Below are positions 8,409 through 17,476 of a stretch of 64,000 bases of DNA, one piece after another. The position numbers were made by a program, and so were the translations under genes. How positions within the stretch are numbered: the stretch's first letter is position 1; each line of letters opens with the position of its first letter. Under the pieces are notes generated by a model. It did not search any database. It worked only from the letters and a program-made list of their open reading frames with translations, and was not told where the DNA came from. This DNA comes from Streptomyces sp. CHD11 (GTDB lineage Bacteria; Actinomycetota; Actinomycetes; Streptomycetales; Streptomycetaceae), in contig NZ_JABTTS010000010.1 in the NCBI RefSeq assembly GCF_018638295.1, positions 236,636 through 300,635 of the forward strand, given 5' to 3'.

Positions 8409-8969
8409 ATGACGAGTGAGCCGGAGCAGCAGATGGGAGTGGGGACGCCGGACGCTTTCCAGCGTCTGTGGACGCCCCACCGGATGGCTTACATCCAGGG
8501 TGAGAACAAGCCGAGCGGTGCCGGCGACGGCTGCCCCTTCTGCTCGATCCCGGCCAAGTCCGACGAGGACGGGCTGATCATCAAGCGTGGTGAGCTGGTC
8601 TACGGGGTGCTCAATCTGTACCCCTACACCGGCGGCCACACCATGGTCGTGCCCTACCGCCACGTCGCCGACTACACCGAGCTGACCGACGCGGAGACCG
8701 CGGAGCTCGCGGAGCTCACCAAGCAGGCGATGACGGCACTGCGTAGCGCGTCGGGGGCGCACGGCTTCAACGTGGGCATGAACCAGGGCACGGTGGCCGG
8801 GGCGGGCATCGCCGCCCATCTTCACCAGCACATCGTGCCCCGCTGGGGCGGCGACACCAATTTCCTTCCCGTGATCGGCCACACGAAGGTACTGCCGCAA
8901 CTCCTGGCGGACACCCGCAAGATCCTCGCGGAGGCCTGGCCGGCACCCACCAGCCCGTCCGGCGACTGA
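8409..8969 (+). CDS. HIT-family hydrolase/phosphorylase
   Basis: This 186-residue histidine-triad protein has CPFCSI with two cysteines near residue 42 (likely zinc), YTGGHTMVVPYRHV, and the triad HLHQHIVPRW near residue 140, whose middle His attacks the alpha-phosphate of a nucleotide. Actinobacterial relatives of this length are Ap4A phosphorylase or AMP-hydrolase types; the substrate cannot be told here. No ribosome site precedes ATG 8409, but TATGCT at 8397-8402 is placed as a -10 only 6 bp upstream, so the mRNA may be leaderless. Confidence 0.9.
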   Translation: MTSEPEQQMGVGTPDAFQRLWTPHRMAYIQGENKPSGAGDGCPFCSIPAKSDEDGLIIKRGELVYGVLNLYPYTGGHTMVVPYRHVADYTELTDAETAELAELTKQAMTALRSASGAHGFNVGMNQGTVAGAGIAAHLHQHIVPRWGGDTNFLPVIGHTKVLPQLLADTRKILAEAWPAPTSPSGD

Positions 8970-9059
8970 GGACGAGGCCGTTCAGGCCGATGAGGGCCTG
9001 GGGCGCGGCCCCGGGGGCCGTCACCGCGACGCACCCGAAGCCGCCCGACCGCCGCAGGC

Positions 9060-10715
9060 CTACGCGTCGTACAGATCGGCCTTCTGCGGCGAGGGGTCCT
9101 GCACCGCCGTGCTGAGGAACGACGACCGCGACCCGAACTTCTCCGTGTCCACCCCGTTCTCGTCCAGCACCTTGATCGCCGCCGAGTGCACCGCCCGCAG
9201 CACCGGCGCCGCCGCCCGCAGCGCGTCGTCCGCCATGAAGCGGTGCCGCCACGGTTTGTCCGCCCACGCGTGCCGCAGTCCGAACGGCTCCGGCAGGGTG
9301 AGCTTGCCGCCCAGCCAGTACAGCAGCGGCGGGTACCAGGTCAGCGGTGCCCGGGCGGCCAGGCGGACCACCTCGTCCGCGTCGACCAGGGGGAGCTTCA
9401 CCTTCCGGGTCTCCCAGAACCGGATCGACTTCTGGACCTCCTTCTCCTTGGCCGCGGGACCGCTGGTGAACAGTGAGTGCACCGGCCCCAGCGCGTGCCC
9501 GGTCACCTCGATGCGCAGCGTCTCGTGCAGCACGGTCACGGTGATCAGCATGGTGATCACCAGCTGGCCGTCCCACAGCGTCCACTGCACGCCCAGGTAG
9601 TGCCGGTCCCCGGCGCCGAACTGCTGTTTGTTGCAGATCTCCTGTATGGCGTGCGACTTGATCTGGTACGCCTCGACGTCCGTGCCCTCCGGCCGGGACA
9701 CCGCCGTGGCGTTCTCGCCGATCGGTGTGACGACCCAGTGCCGCACCGACGGCTTGGGGAACCCGCCGGTGTGCAGCGGCCCGCGCTCCAGCATCCGCAG
9801 CCGGTCGTGAATGGCCCGGATGACGTCCCAGCTGCGGAACGGGTTGATCTCCCGGTCCTTGTCGGCCGGCACCAGCTCCTCGGCGAGTTGCCAGCTGCCC
9901 CAGCGGGTGCCCATGCCGAGTATGCCCTTGGGCCCGGCGTAGAAGACGGAGTTGGACTGCTGCTCGGCGCTGAGCCGGGCCAGGGACTGGCGCAGTTGCT
10001 CGGCCGCGGTCTCGCCGGGACTGGAGGGAACCGCCTCGGGAACCTTGGCGCCGACGCTGCCGCCGGAGAGCAGACCGCTCCACCGCTCGCGCAGATCCGT
10101 CGCCGTACGCTCGCAGATCCGCTTGGCCCAGAACCAGCCCACCACCGGGGCGACCACCGTCGCCCGCGCGTACCAGCCCCAGAACCCCTCGAACGGCATA
10201 CGGAGCAGGAACAGCACGGCGAGGCCGCCCACCCCGACCAGCAGGACGGTGGCGAGCGCGCCGGCCCGTTTGTCCTCGCGCCGGGACATCGTCGTACGGA
10301 TCTGGAAGACCAGCAGCCAGACGATCAGACCGGGCAGGAAGAGCAGGCCGCACAGGACCATGACGGCGCTGAGCCAGTTGTCCCGATCGCGGCGGATGCG
10401 GTGCGCCGCCAGCGCGTGCTCCACCACCACCTGCGGCTGGGTGCCGAAGGACTGGATGAGCGGCGCCCGGCCGGAGCCCAGCATCCGGTCGATGACCGCC
10501 CTGGAGAACGCCTCCCCCAGGTTGGGCCGGAACAGCCGCACACGGGGCTTGGCGACCGCCGACTTGTGCCACTCGTTGTCGGCCTTGAGTATCTCGTCGG
10601 CCTCGTTGTCCCGGTAGGCCGCCGAGGCCAGAGCGAACGTCGGCGTCTGCCCCTCGTCGCCCGTGCGCGGCACCTGCGGACCGAAGAAATCCGCGTAACC
10701 GCTCTCACCGGTCAT
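9060..10715 (-). CDS. Conserved hypothetical membrane protein (551 residues)
   Basis: I do not recognise a named family. The start at ATG 10715 (MTGESGYADFFGPQVP) follows a purine-rich GGGGGCGGGA; an earlier in-frame start would add 20 residues. A soluble N-terminal stretch of about 120 residues is followed by three hydrophobic segments (VMVLCGLLFLPGLIVWLLVF, ATVLLVGVGGLAVLFLLRM and the FWGWYARATVVAPVVGWFW region). A large C-terminal part follows, with one more apolar strand (LVITMLITVTVL) and a probably cytoplasmic tail. It lies on the opposite strand to the HIT gene and is codirectional with the EF-G-like gene. Confidence 0.75.
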   Translation of the reverse strand: MTGESGYADFFGPQVPRTGDEGQTPTFALASAAYRDNEADEILKADNEWHKSAVAKPRVRLFRPNLGEAFSRAVIDRMLGSGRAPLIQSFGTQPQVVVEHALAAHRIRRDRDNWLSAVMVLCGLLFLPGLIVWLLVFQIRTTMSRREDKRAGALATVLLVGVGGLAVLFLLRMPFEGFWGWYARATVVAPVVGWFWAKRICERTATDLRERWSGLLSGGSVGAKVPEAVPSSPGETAAEQLRQSLARLSAEQQSNSVFYAGPKGILGMGTRWGSWQLAEELVPADKDREINPFRSWDVIRAIHDRLRMLERGPLHTGGFPKPSVRHWVVTPIGENATAVSRPEGTDVEAYQIKSHAIQEICNKQQFGAGDRHYLGVQWTLWDGQLVITMLITVTVLHETLRIEVTGHALGPVHSLFTSGPAAKEKEVQKSIRFWETRKVKLPLVDADEVVRLAARAPLTWYPPLLYWLGGKLTLPEPFGLRHAWADKPWRHRFMADDALRAAAPVLRAVHSAAIKVLDENGVDTEKFGSRSSFLSTAVQDPSPQKADLYDA

Positions 10716-10933
10716 TCCCGCCCCCGATCGCCGCGACTGTCGTCTTGCGGCCTTCCCGACTTCCGTGCCCCGCACACCTGTTGATCAGGTCTTCAGCGTA
10801 TCCGCAGTCACCGCACTCCGTCGGTGGACGGCGGAAGCGGTCCTCGGGCACGGAGTGAAGCGCTGGGGGCACGTCCGCGACGAGAGGCGCACGCGGGCGC
10901 CCGCGAGGTCTTCCCGCGAGCGCCCGGCGCCCG

Positions 10934-13132
10934 CTAAGAGGCCTTGCGCGCCTCCTCCTTGACCCGTTCCGCGACCTGCGGCGGCATGGGTTCGTGCCGC
11001 GCGTACCGGCGGCTGAAGCGGGCGGTGCCGTGCGAGAGCGAACGCAGATCGACGGCGTAGCGGCCGATCTCGATCTCCGGGACCTCGGCTCTGATGAGGG
11101 TGCGCCCGTCGGCCGACTGTTCGGTACCGAGCACCCGGCCGCGCCGGCCGGACAGGTCGCTCATGACGGAGCCCACGAAGTCGTTCCCGACGAGGACGCC
11201 GATCTCGGCCACCGGTTCCAGCAGATGGATCCTCGCGTCCGAGGCGGCCTCGCGCAGCGCCAGCGCGCCCGCCGTCTGGAACGCGGCGTCGGAGGAGTCC
11301 ACCGAGTGCGCCTTGCCGTCCAGCAGGGTCACCCGCACGTCGATGAGCGGATGCCCGGCGGCGACTCCCCTGCCGGCCTGGGCCCTTACGCCCTTTTCGA
11401 CGGACGGGATGAACTGCCGCGGCACCGCGCCGCCGACCACCTTGTCCACGAACTCGATGCCCGAGCCGTTCGGCAGCGGCTCCACCTCGATCTCACAGAT
11501 GGCGAACTGGCCGTGTCCGCCGGACTGTTTGACATGCCGGCCGCGGCCGGCGGCCCTGCCGCCGAAGGTCTCCCTGAGCGACACCCGGTGCGGTACGACG
11601 TCGACCTGGACGCCGTAGCGGTTGCGCAGCCGCTCCAGGGCCACGTCCGCGTGCGCCTCGCCCAGACACCACAGGACCACCTGGTGGGTGTCCTGGTTGT
11701 GTTCCAGCCGCATCGTCGGGTCCTCGGCGACCAGGCGGGCCAGACCCTGGGAGAGCTTGTCCTCGTCCGGTTTGCTGTGTGCCTCGATGGCGAGGGGCAG
11801 CAGCGGGTCGGGCATCTCCCAGGGTTCCATGAGCAGCGGGTCGTCCTTGTCGGAGAGGGTGTCACCCGTCTCCGCCCGGCTCAGTTTCGCCACACACGCG
11901 AGGTCGCCCGCGATGACGTGCGACACCGGGCGCTGCTGTTTGCCGAACGGTGTGGACAGGGCGCCGATCCGCTCGTCGACGTCGTGGTCCTCGTGTCCCC
12001 GGTCGGCGAGCCCGTGCCCGGAGACATGGACGGTCTGGTCGGCGCGCAGGGTGCCGGAGAAGACCCGGATCAGGGAGATCCGGCCGACGTAGGGGTCGGA
12101 GGAGGTCCTGACCACCTCCGCGACCAGGGGAGCGTCGGGGTCGCACGGCTTGAGCTCGCGCGGCCTGCCGTCGACCGTGGTCACGTTCGGGATGCCGTGC
12201 TCCAGCGGGGTCGGGAAGCCGCCCGTGATCAACTCCAGCAGTTCGACCGTGCCGAGGCCCTGGCGGGCGCCGTCGGCGGCGGGTGCGGCGGCGAGGACGG
12301 GGAAGAACACCGCCCGCGCGACCGCCCGCTCCAGGTCTTCGGTCAGCGTCCGGACGTCGACCTCCTCACCGCCGAGATAGCGGTCCATGAGGGTCTCGTC
12401 CTCGCTCTCGGCGATGATTCCCTCGATCAGCCGGCCACGCGCCTCCTCGATCAGGGGCAGCCGCTCCTCGCCCGGCTCGGACTCCTTGCGCTCGCCGCCG
12501 GAGTAGTCGAACAGCTTCTGCGACAACAGGCCGATGAGGCCGTGCACGGGCGCGTGCCCGTCGGGGGCCTCGGGACCGCGCAGTGGCAGGTACAGCGGCA
12601 GCACGGCGTCGGGGTCGTCCCCGCCGAAGGCCTCCGCGCAGACGCGGGTCATCTCCTCGAAGTCCGCACGGGCCGCCTCCAGGTGCGTGACGACGATGGC
12701 GCGCGGCATGCCGACCGTCGCGCACTCGTCCCAGACCATGCGGGTCGAGCCGTCCACGCCGTCCGAGGCCGAGACGACGAAGAGGGCCGCGTCCGCCGCG
12801 CGCAGACCGGCCCTGAGTTCACCGACGAAGTCGGCGTATCCGGGGGTGTCCAATACGTTGATCTTGATGCCGTCCCAGGAGAGCGGCACCAGGGAGAGCT
12901 GCACCGAGCGCTGCTGGCGGTGCTCGATGTCGTCGTAGTCGGAGACGGTGCCGCCGTCCTCGACACGGCCCGCCCGGTTCACGGCCCCCGCGGTCAGCGC
13001 GAGAGCCTCGACCAGCGTCGTCTTGCCCGATCCGGAGTGGCCGACCAGCACCACATTCCGTACGGACGTGGGATGGCCGGCCGCCTGCGCCCTGCCGGCG
13101 GCCCCGGTGTGTGTGTGCGCCTTGTCGCCCAT
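10934..13132 (-). CDS. Elongation factor G-like translational GTPase
   Basis: The 732-residue protein has EF-G architecture: GTPase domain with P-loop GHSGSGKT (31-38) and DTPG (95-98), an EF-G-like domain II, then domains III-V (GCGTGCGAGAGC-encoded tail region included). The usual EF-G switch to NKxD is altered: the site after GMPRAIVV reads THLE (149-152), so the guanine-specificity motif is degenerate. It is not the housekeeping fusA, which sits with rpsL/rpsG/tuf elsewhere in actinobacteria. Relatives are annotated as EF-G-like or FusA2; their role is not settled, and I assign no function. It is transcribed away from the lipid genes. Confidence 0.88.
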   Translation of the reverse strand: MGDKAHTHTGAAGRAQAAGHPTSVRNVVLVGHSGSGKTTLVEALALTAGAVNRAGRVEDGGTVSDYDDIEHRQQRSVQLSLVPLSWDGIKINVLDTPGYADFVGELRAGLRAADAALFVVSASDGVDGSTRMVWDECATVGMPRAIVVTHLEAARADFEEMTRVCAEAFGGDDPDAVLPLYLPLRGPEAPDGHAPVHGLIGLLSQKLFDYSGGERKESEPGEERLPLIEEARGRLIEGIIAESEDETLMDRYLGGEEVDVRTLTEDLERAVARAVFFPVLAAAPAADGARQGLGTVELLELITGGFPTPLEHGIPNVTTVDGRPRELKPCDPDAPLVAEVVRTSSDPYVGRISLIRVFSGTLRADQTVHVSGHGLADRGHEDHDVDERIGALSTPFGKQQRPVSHVIAGDLACVAKLSRAETGDTLSDKDDPLLMEPWEMPDPLLPLAIEAHSKPDEDKLSQGLARLVAEDPTMRLEHNQDTHQVVLWCLGEAHADVALERLRNRYGVQVDVVPHRVSLRETFGGRAAGRGRHVKQSGGHGQFAICEIEVEPLPNGSGIEFVDKVVGGAVPRQFIPSVEKGVRAQAGRGVAAGHPLIDVRVTLLDGKAHSVDSSDAAFQTAGALALREAASDARIHLLEPVAEIGVLVGNDFVGSVMSDLSGRRGRVLGTEQSADGRTLIRAEVPEIEIGRYAVDLRSLSHGTARFSRRYARHEPMPPQVAERVKEEARKAS

Positions 13133-13678
13133 CAGTCTCCTAACGAGGGGACCGCCGACTTCAGCCGGTGGGGGGAATCGCTTCCCTGCTCTGTGGTGGT
13201 TCTCCGTTCGTCCCGAGGGGGACCGGTTCGGGCTGGACCGCGGCCCTCGGGTGGGGAGCCCCTCCTCCGGGCGGGGAGGGGAGCCACGGTCCTGCCTCCC
13301 GTGCGGTCGTCCCGTACGACCGGAGGGCGGGTCAGTGTGGGCGCCGGACCCGCGGAACGTGCGGTGCGGCTCCTGCGACGCCCGCTGTCATTCGAGCTTT
13401 CCACTCCTGTCACGGTGCGTCCATACGAACGACGCGATCCCGCGGCACGCCCCGCACATCGTGGTGCGGACGGGACTTCCCGCCGGGCCTCGCGTGTGTG
13501 CCCGGCCGTCGCCCGTGTGCCCGTACGACGTGGTCCTTCGCGCGCGTGTGCGGTCACGACGCGGTGCATCGCGATACAGCCGGGGGGTACGGCCGTCGGC
13601 CGGGCGCGCGCGTGGCTACGATTGGGCCCGCCGGTGGCCAGCAGGGGCCGCGCGGCCACACCGACCGTCGGGAAGGCC
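13133..13678. other. 546-bp divergent intergenic region
   Basis: It lies between the EF-G-like gene and the phosphatidylinositol synthase gene, so it should hold both promoters. TACGAT at 13617-13622 could be a -10 for the lipid operon; the -35 is weak. No convincing gene is seen on either strand. Confidence 0.4.
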
Positions 13679-14377
13679 ATGCTGAACAAGTACGCGCGTG
13701 CATTCTTCACGCGTGTCCTCACACCGTTCGCCGCGTTTCTCATCCGGCGGGGGGTCAGCCCGGACACGGTCACGCTCATCGGCACCGCCGGCGTGGTCGC
13801 GGGCGCGCTGGTCTTCTACCCCATGGGGGTGTTCTTCTGGGGCACGGTCGTCATCACGCTGTTCGTGTTCTCCGACCTCGTCGACGGCAACATGGCGCGC
13901 CAGCTCGGCCGGTCCAGCCGCTGGGGCGCCTTCCTGGACTCCACGCTGGACCGGGTCGCGGACGGAGCCGTCTTCGGCGGCTTCGCCCTCTGGTACGCGG
14001 GCGGTGGCGACAACATCGCGCTCTGCGCCGTGTCGATCTTCTGCCTGGCCAGCGGCCAGGTCGTGTCGTACACCAAGGCGCGCGGCGAGTCGATCGGCCT
14101 GCCGGTCGCCGTCAACGGTCTGGTCGAGCGGGCCGAGCGGCTGGTGATCTCACTGGTCGCGGCCGGTCTCGCCGGCCTGCACGACTTCGGGGTGCCCGGC
14201 ATCCAGTACCTGCTGCCCGTCGCCCTGTGGATCGTCGCCGTGGGCAGCCTGGTCACGCTGATCCAGCGGGTCGTCACCGTGCGCCGGGAGTCCGCCGAGG
14301 CCGAGGCACAGGAGGCGCAGGAGACACAGGAGACCCAGGAGACACAGGAGACCCGGGGGAGCGAGGCCGCGAAGTGA
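13679..14377 (+). CDS. pgsA: CDP-alcohol phosphatidyltransferase (phosphatidylinositol-phosphate synthase type)
   Basis: The 232-residue integral membrane enzyme carries the CDP-alcohol signature DG-x2-AR-x8-G-x3-D-x3-D in DGNMARQLGRSSRWGAFLD. It has about six hydrophobic segments. It transfers a phosphatidyl group from CDP-diacylglycerol. Its place directly before an acyltransferase and PimA supports inositol (phosphate) rather than glycerol phosphate as acceptor, as in mycobacteria. ATG 13679 has GGAAGG upstream. The hydrophilic C-terminus carries a Gln-Glu-Thr repeat. Its TGA overlaps the next gene's GTG. Confidence 0.9.
   Translation: MLNKYARAFFTRVLTPFAAFLIRRGVSPDTVTLIGTAGVVAGALVFYPMGVFFWGTVVITLFVFSDLVDGNMARQLGRSSRWGAFLDSTLDRVADGAVFGGFALWYAGGGDNIALCAVSIFCLASGQVVSYTKARGESIGLPVAVNGLVERAERLVISLVAAGLAGLHDFGVPGIQYLLPVALWIVAVGSLVTLIQRVVTVRRESAEAEAQEAQETQETQETQETRGSEAAK
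14309..14353 (+). repeat. Five tandem 9-bp units inside the pgsA 3' end
   Basis: Units CAGGAGGCG, CAGGAGACA, CAGGAGACC, CAGGAGACA, CAGGAGACC follow in frame and encode a QEA/QET tail. Because the unit is 9 bp, copy-number change would not shift the frame. Confidence 0.9.
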
Positions 14378-15315
14378 GCGCCCAGGAGCGGCTCACCGAC
14401 GCCCTGTACGGCGCCGGCTGGGGCACCGTCAGATCCCTCCCCGAGCCGGTCGCCGAGCGCCTCGGGAGGACCATCGCCGACGTCACGTGGAAGCGGCGCG
14501 GCAAGGGCGTGCTCCGGCTGGAGAGCAACTACGCGCGCGTGGAGCCGGACGCGGGGCCCGAGCGGCTCGCCGAACTCTCCCGCGCGGGGATGCGCTCGTA
14601 CCTGCGCTACTGGATGGAGTCCTTCCGGCTGCCCGCCTGGAGCGCCGAGCGCGTAGCGGCGGGCGTCGACGTCCTGGACCTCCACCACCTGCACGACGGC
14701 ATGGCGGCCGGCAAGGGCGTTGTCGTCGCGCTGCCGCACCTCGCCAACTGGGACCTCGCCGGAGCCTGGCTCACCACGAAGCTCGGCATACCGTTCACCA
14801 CCGTCGCCGAGCGGCTGAAGCCGGAGACGCTGTACGACCGGTTCGTCGCCTACCGCGAGGGCCTCGGCATGGAGGTCCTCCCGCACAGCGGCGGCTCGGC
14901 CTTCGGCACCCTCGCCCGGCGGCTGCGCGGCGGTGGACTGGTCTGCCTGGTCGCCGACCGTGACCTGTCCACCTCCGGAGTCGAGGTCGACTTCTTCGGC
15001 GAGACCGCCCGGATGCCCGCCGGCCCCGCCCTGCTGGCCCAGCAGACCGGGGCCCGGCTGCTGCCGGCGACCCTCTGGTACGACGACTCGCCGGTGATGC
15101 GAGGCCGGGTCCATCCACCGGTCGAGGTCCCCGGGTCAGGTACGCGGCCCGAGAAGACGTCCGTCATGACGCAGGCGCTGGCCGACGCCTTCGCCACGGG
15201 CATCGCCGATCATCCGGAGGACTGGCACATGCTGCAGCGGTTGTGGCTGAAGGACCTCGACCCCGCGCGGGATCCCGCGACAGCCCCCGAGCAGGACCGG
15301 AAGGGGACCTCGTGA
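14374..15315 (+). CDS. Phosphatidylinositol mannoside acyltransferase (PatA-like)
   Basis: The 313-residue protein belongs to the LpxL/HtrB acyltransferase superfamily. It has the catalytic HX4D box in HLANWD (about residue 127) and the conserved GGSAFGTLARRLRGGG and ADRD/DFFGETARMPAGPA segments. In mycobacteria the equivalent enzyme, encoded between the PI synthase and pimA, acylates the mannose of PIM1. The same gene order here supports that role over lipid A chemistry, which Gram-positives lack. The GTG start at 14374 overlaps the pgsA stop by 4 bp (GTGA), so translation is probably coupled. Confidence 0.88.
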   Translation: MSAQERLTDALYGAGWGTVRSLPEPVAERLGRTIADVTWKRRGKGVLRLESNYARVEPDAGPERLAELSRAGMRSYLRYWMESFRLPAWSAERVAAGVDVLDLHHLHDGMAAGKGVVVALPHLANWDLAGAWLTTKLGIPFTTVAERLKPETLYDRFVAYREGLGMEVLPHSGGSAFGTLARRLRGGGLVCLVADRDLSTSGVEVDFFGETARMPAGPALLAQQTGARLLPATLWYDDSPVMRGRVHPPVEVPGSGTRPEKTSVMTQALADAFATGIADHPEDWHMLQRLWLKDLDPARDPATAPEQDRKGTS

Positions 15316-16475
15316 GGATCGGCATCGTCTGCCCGTACTCCTGGGACGTACCGGGCGGCGTCCAGTTCCACATCCGGGATCTGGCCGAGTACTTCATCCG
15401 CCTGGGCCATCATGTGTCCGTCCTGGCCCCGGCCGAGGACGACACCCCGCTGCCGCCCTACGTCGTCTCGGCCGGCCGCGCGGTGCCCGTGCCGTACAAC
15501 GGCTCGGTGGCCCGGCTCAACTTCGGCTTCCTGTCCGCGGCGCGGGTGCGGCGCTGGCTGCACGAGGGCGCCTTCGACGTGGTCCACATCCATGAGCCGA
15601 CCTCGCCCTCGCTCGGCCTGCTGACCTGCTGGGCGGCCGAGGGACCGATCGTCGCGACCTTCCACACGTCCAATCCGCGCTCCCGCGCGATGATCGCCGC
15701 GTACGCCATCCTCCAGGCGGCTCTGGAGAAGATCAGCGCGCGGATCGCGGTGAGCGAGTACGCCCGCCGCACCCTGGTGGAGCATCTGGGCGGCGACGCG
15801 GTGGTCATCCCCAACGGTGTGGACGTCGACTTCTTCGCGAAGGCCGAGCCCCGGCCCGAGTGGCAGGGCGACACCATCGGCTTCATCGGCCGGATCGACG
15901 AACCCCGCAAGGGGCTGCCGGTGCTGATGAAGGCCCTGCCGAAGATCCTCGCCGTCCGACCGCAGACGCGCCTGCTGGTCGCCGGACGGGGTGACGAGGA
16001 GGAGGCGGTCGAGTCGCTGCCGAGGGAGCTGCGCCCGCGGGTGGAGTTCCTCGGCATGGTCAGCGACGAGGACAAGGCCCGCCTGCTGCGCAGTGTCGAC
16101 GTGTACGTGGCGCCCAACACCGGTGGCGAGAGCTTCGGCATCATTCTGGTCGAGGCGATGTCCGCGGGTGCGCCGGTGCTCGCCGCCGACCTGGACGCGT
16201 TCGCGCAGGTCCTCGACAGGGGCGCGGCGGGCGAGCTGTTCGCCAACGAGGACGCCGACGCGCTCGCCGAGGCCGCGCTGCGGCTCCTGCAGAACCCCGA
16301 ACGCCGCGCGGCACTGAGCGAACGGGGCAGCGCACACGTCCGCCGCTTCGACTGGTCGACCGTCGGCGCGGACATCCTGTCGGTGTACGAGACGGTCACG
16401 GCGGGCGCGGCGGCGGTCGCGGCGGACGACCGCGCGACGGGACTCAGGGCCCGCCTGGGCCTGGCCAGGGACTGA
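15312..16475 (+). CDS. pimA: Phosphatidylinositol alpha-mannosyltransferase, GT4 family
   Basis: The 387-residue GT-B glycosyltransferase adds the first mannose from GDP-mannose to phosphatidylinositol at the inner membrane face. It has the N-terminal glycine loop PYSWDVPGGVQFH, the HIHEP segment near residue 97, FHTSNPRSR, the donor-side FIGRIDEPRKG, and the GT4 EX7E region in GGESFGIILVEAMSAGAPV. GTG 15312 overlaps the preceding stop (GTGA). This is the last gene of the three-gene PIM operon. Confidence 0.93.
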   Translation: MRIGIVCPYSWDVPGGVQFHIRDLAEYFIRLGHHVSVLAPAEDDTPLPPYVVSAGRAVPVPYNGSVARLNFGFLSAARVRRWLHEGAFDVVHIHEPTSPSLGLLTCWAAEGPIVATFHTSNPRSRAMIAAYAILQAALEKISARIAVSEYARRTLVEHLGGDAVVIPNGVDVDFFAKAEPRPEWQGDTIGFIGRIDEPRKGLPVLMKALPKILAVRPQTRLLVAGRGDEEEAVESLPRELRPRVEFLGMVSDEDKARLLRSVDVYVAPNTGGESFGIILVEAMSAGAPVLAADLDAFAQVLDRGAAGELFANEDADALAEAALRLLQNPERRAALSERGSAHVRRFDWSTVGADILSVYETVTAGAAAVAADDRATGLRARLGLARD

Positions 16476-16933
16476 GACCAGAGCTCCCGTCCCTCCCGGG
16501 GGCGCCGGCTGGGCGCAGTCACGAGCGTGAAGCCAGGAAAGCGGACGTCCGGGCGGCGTGTACGCCGGGGCAGTCCGGGAGACGGTCGCGGCAGGCGGGT
16601 TGTGCCGTCCGGGCCGAGGGGTGGTCCTGGATATGGCTGCCGGCGTCCCGGGCCCGGTGGCTGAGTCCTCCCGGGCCGTGCGTCGGGGCGGAGGGCGTGT
16701 GGTCCGGGGAGGGGGCGGTCATTGCCTGGTGGGCGGGCGTGACGGCTGGAAGGTGTCGGACGCTGTGCCGTTCCGGCTGACAGGGCTCGGGCCGGGGCGG
16801 TCCGGGGGACGGCACCGCCTGGTGGGGATCGAGGGCCGCGCCCGCCCTACCGGGCACGCCGGGGGCGACGCGGGACCGGGAGGCACAGCCCCAGGGGCGG
16901 CGACCGCCGACGGCGGTACTAGCCTTGCCGCCC
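16476..16933. other. 458-bp intergenic region
   Basis: I see no convincing gene; long open frames here lack ribosome sites or family resemblance. TACTAG at 16916-16921 ends about a dozen bases before the next start and could be its -10. Confidence 0.4.
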
Positions 16934-17476
16934 GTGACCGCAACCCTCATCTGGATCCTCGTCGCCCTTGTCGCCATCGGCCTCTACCTGAGCTGGACGG
17001 CGGGGCGGCTGGACCGGCTGCACGCCCGTATCGACGCCGCCCGCGCCGCGCTCGACGCCCAGTTGCTGCGCCGTGCCTCCGTGGCCCAGGAACTGGCCAC
17101 CTCCGGGGTGCTCGACCCCGCCGCCTCGATCGTGCTCTACGAAGCGGCGCACGCCGCGCGGCAGGCGGTCGAGGAGCACCGCGAGGTCGCCGAGAGCGAG
17201 CTGAGCCAGGCGCTGCGCGCGGTCTTCGCGGACGCGCAGCAGGTGGACGTGGTCAGGGAGGCGCCCGGAGGGGAGGAGGCGGCCCTGGAACTCGCCGAGG
17301 CGGTTCGCAGGGCGCCGATGGCCCGCCGCTTCCACAACGACACGGTGCGGGCCGCGCGGGCCCTGCGACGGCACCGCAAGGTGCGCTGGTTCCGGCTGGC
17401 CGGTCACGCTCCCTTCCCGCTGGCCTTCGAGATGGACGACGAGCCTCCCGCCGCCCTGATCGAACGGGCGGCCTGA
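16934..17476 (+). CDS. Small membrane-anchored protein, LemA-like
   Basis: The 180-residue protein starts at GTG 16934; a TTG three codons earlier is also possible. One N-terminal transmembrane helix (ATLIWILVALVAIGLYLSW) is followed by a long, mostly helical, alanine-rich cytoplasmic part (RLDRLHARIDAARAALDAQL) resembling LemA-type coiled coils, then a basic patch and an ALIERAA end. Function is unknown. Family placement is by helical pattern only. It stands alone between two large gaps. Confidence 0.65.
   Translation: MTATLIWILVALVAIGLYLSWTAGRLDRLHARIDAARAALDAQLLRRASVAQELATSGVLDPAASIVLYEAAHAARQAVEEHREVAESELSQALRAVFADAQQVDVVREAPGGEEAALELAEAVRRAPMARRFHNDTVRAARALRRHRKVRWFRLAGHAPFPLAFEMDDEPPAALIERAA

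Noticed and set aside
10934..13132. Housekeeping elongation factor G (fusA)
   Set aside because: The altered G4 motif and the lack of rpsL/rpsG/tuf neighbours argue for the EF-G-like paralogue.
10994..14377. 1127-codon frame antisense to the EF-G-like gene and reaching into pgsA
   Set aside because: Only its last 232 codons (pgsA) are real; the rest mirrors the minus-strand GTPase gene.
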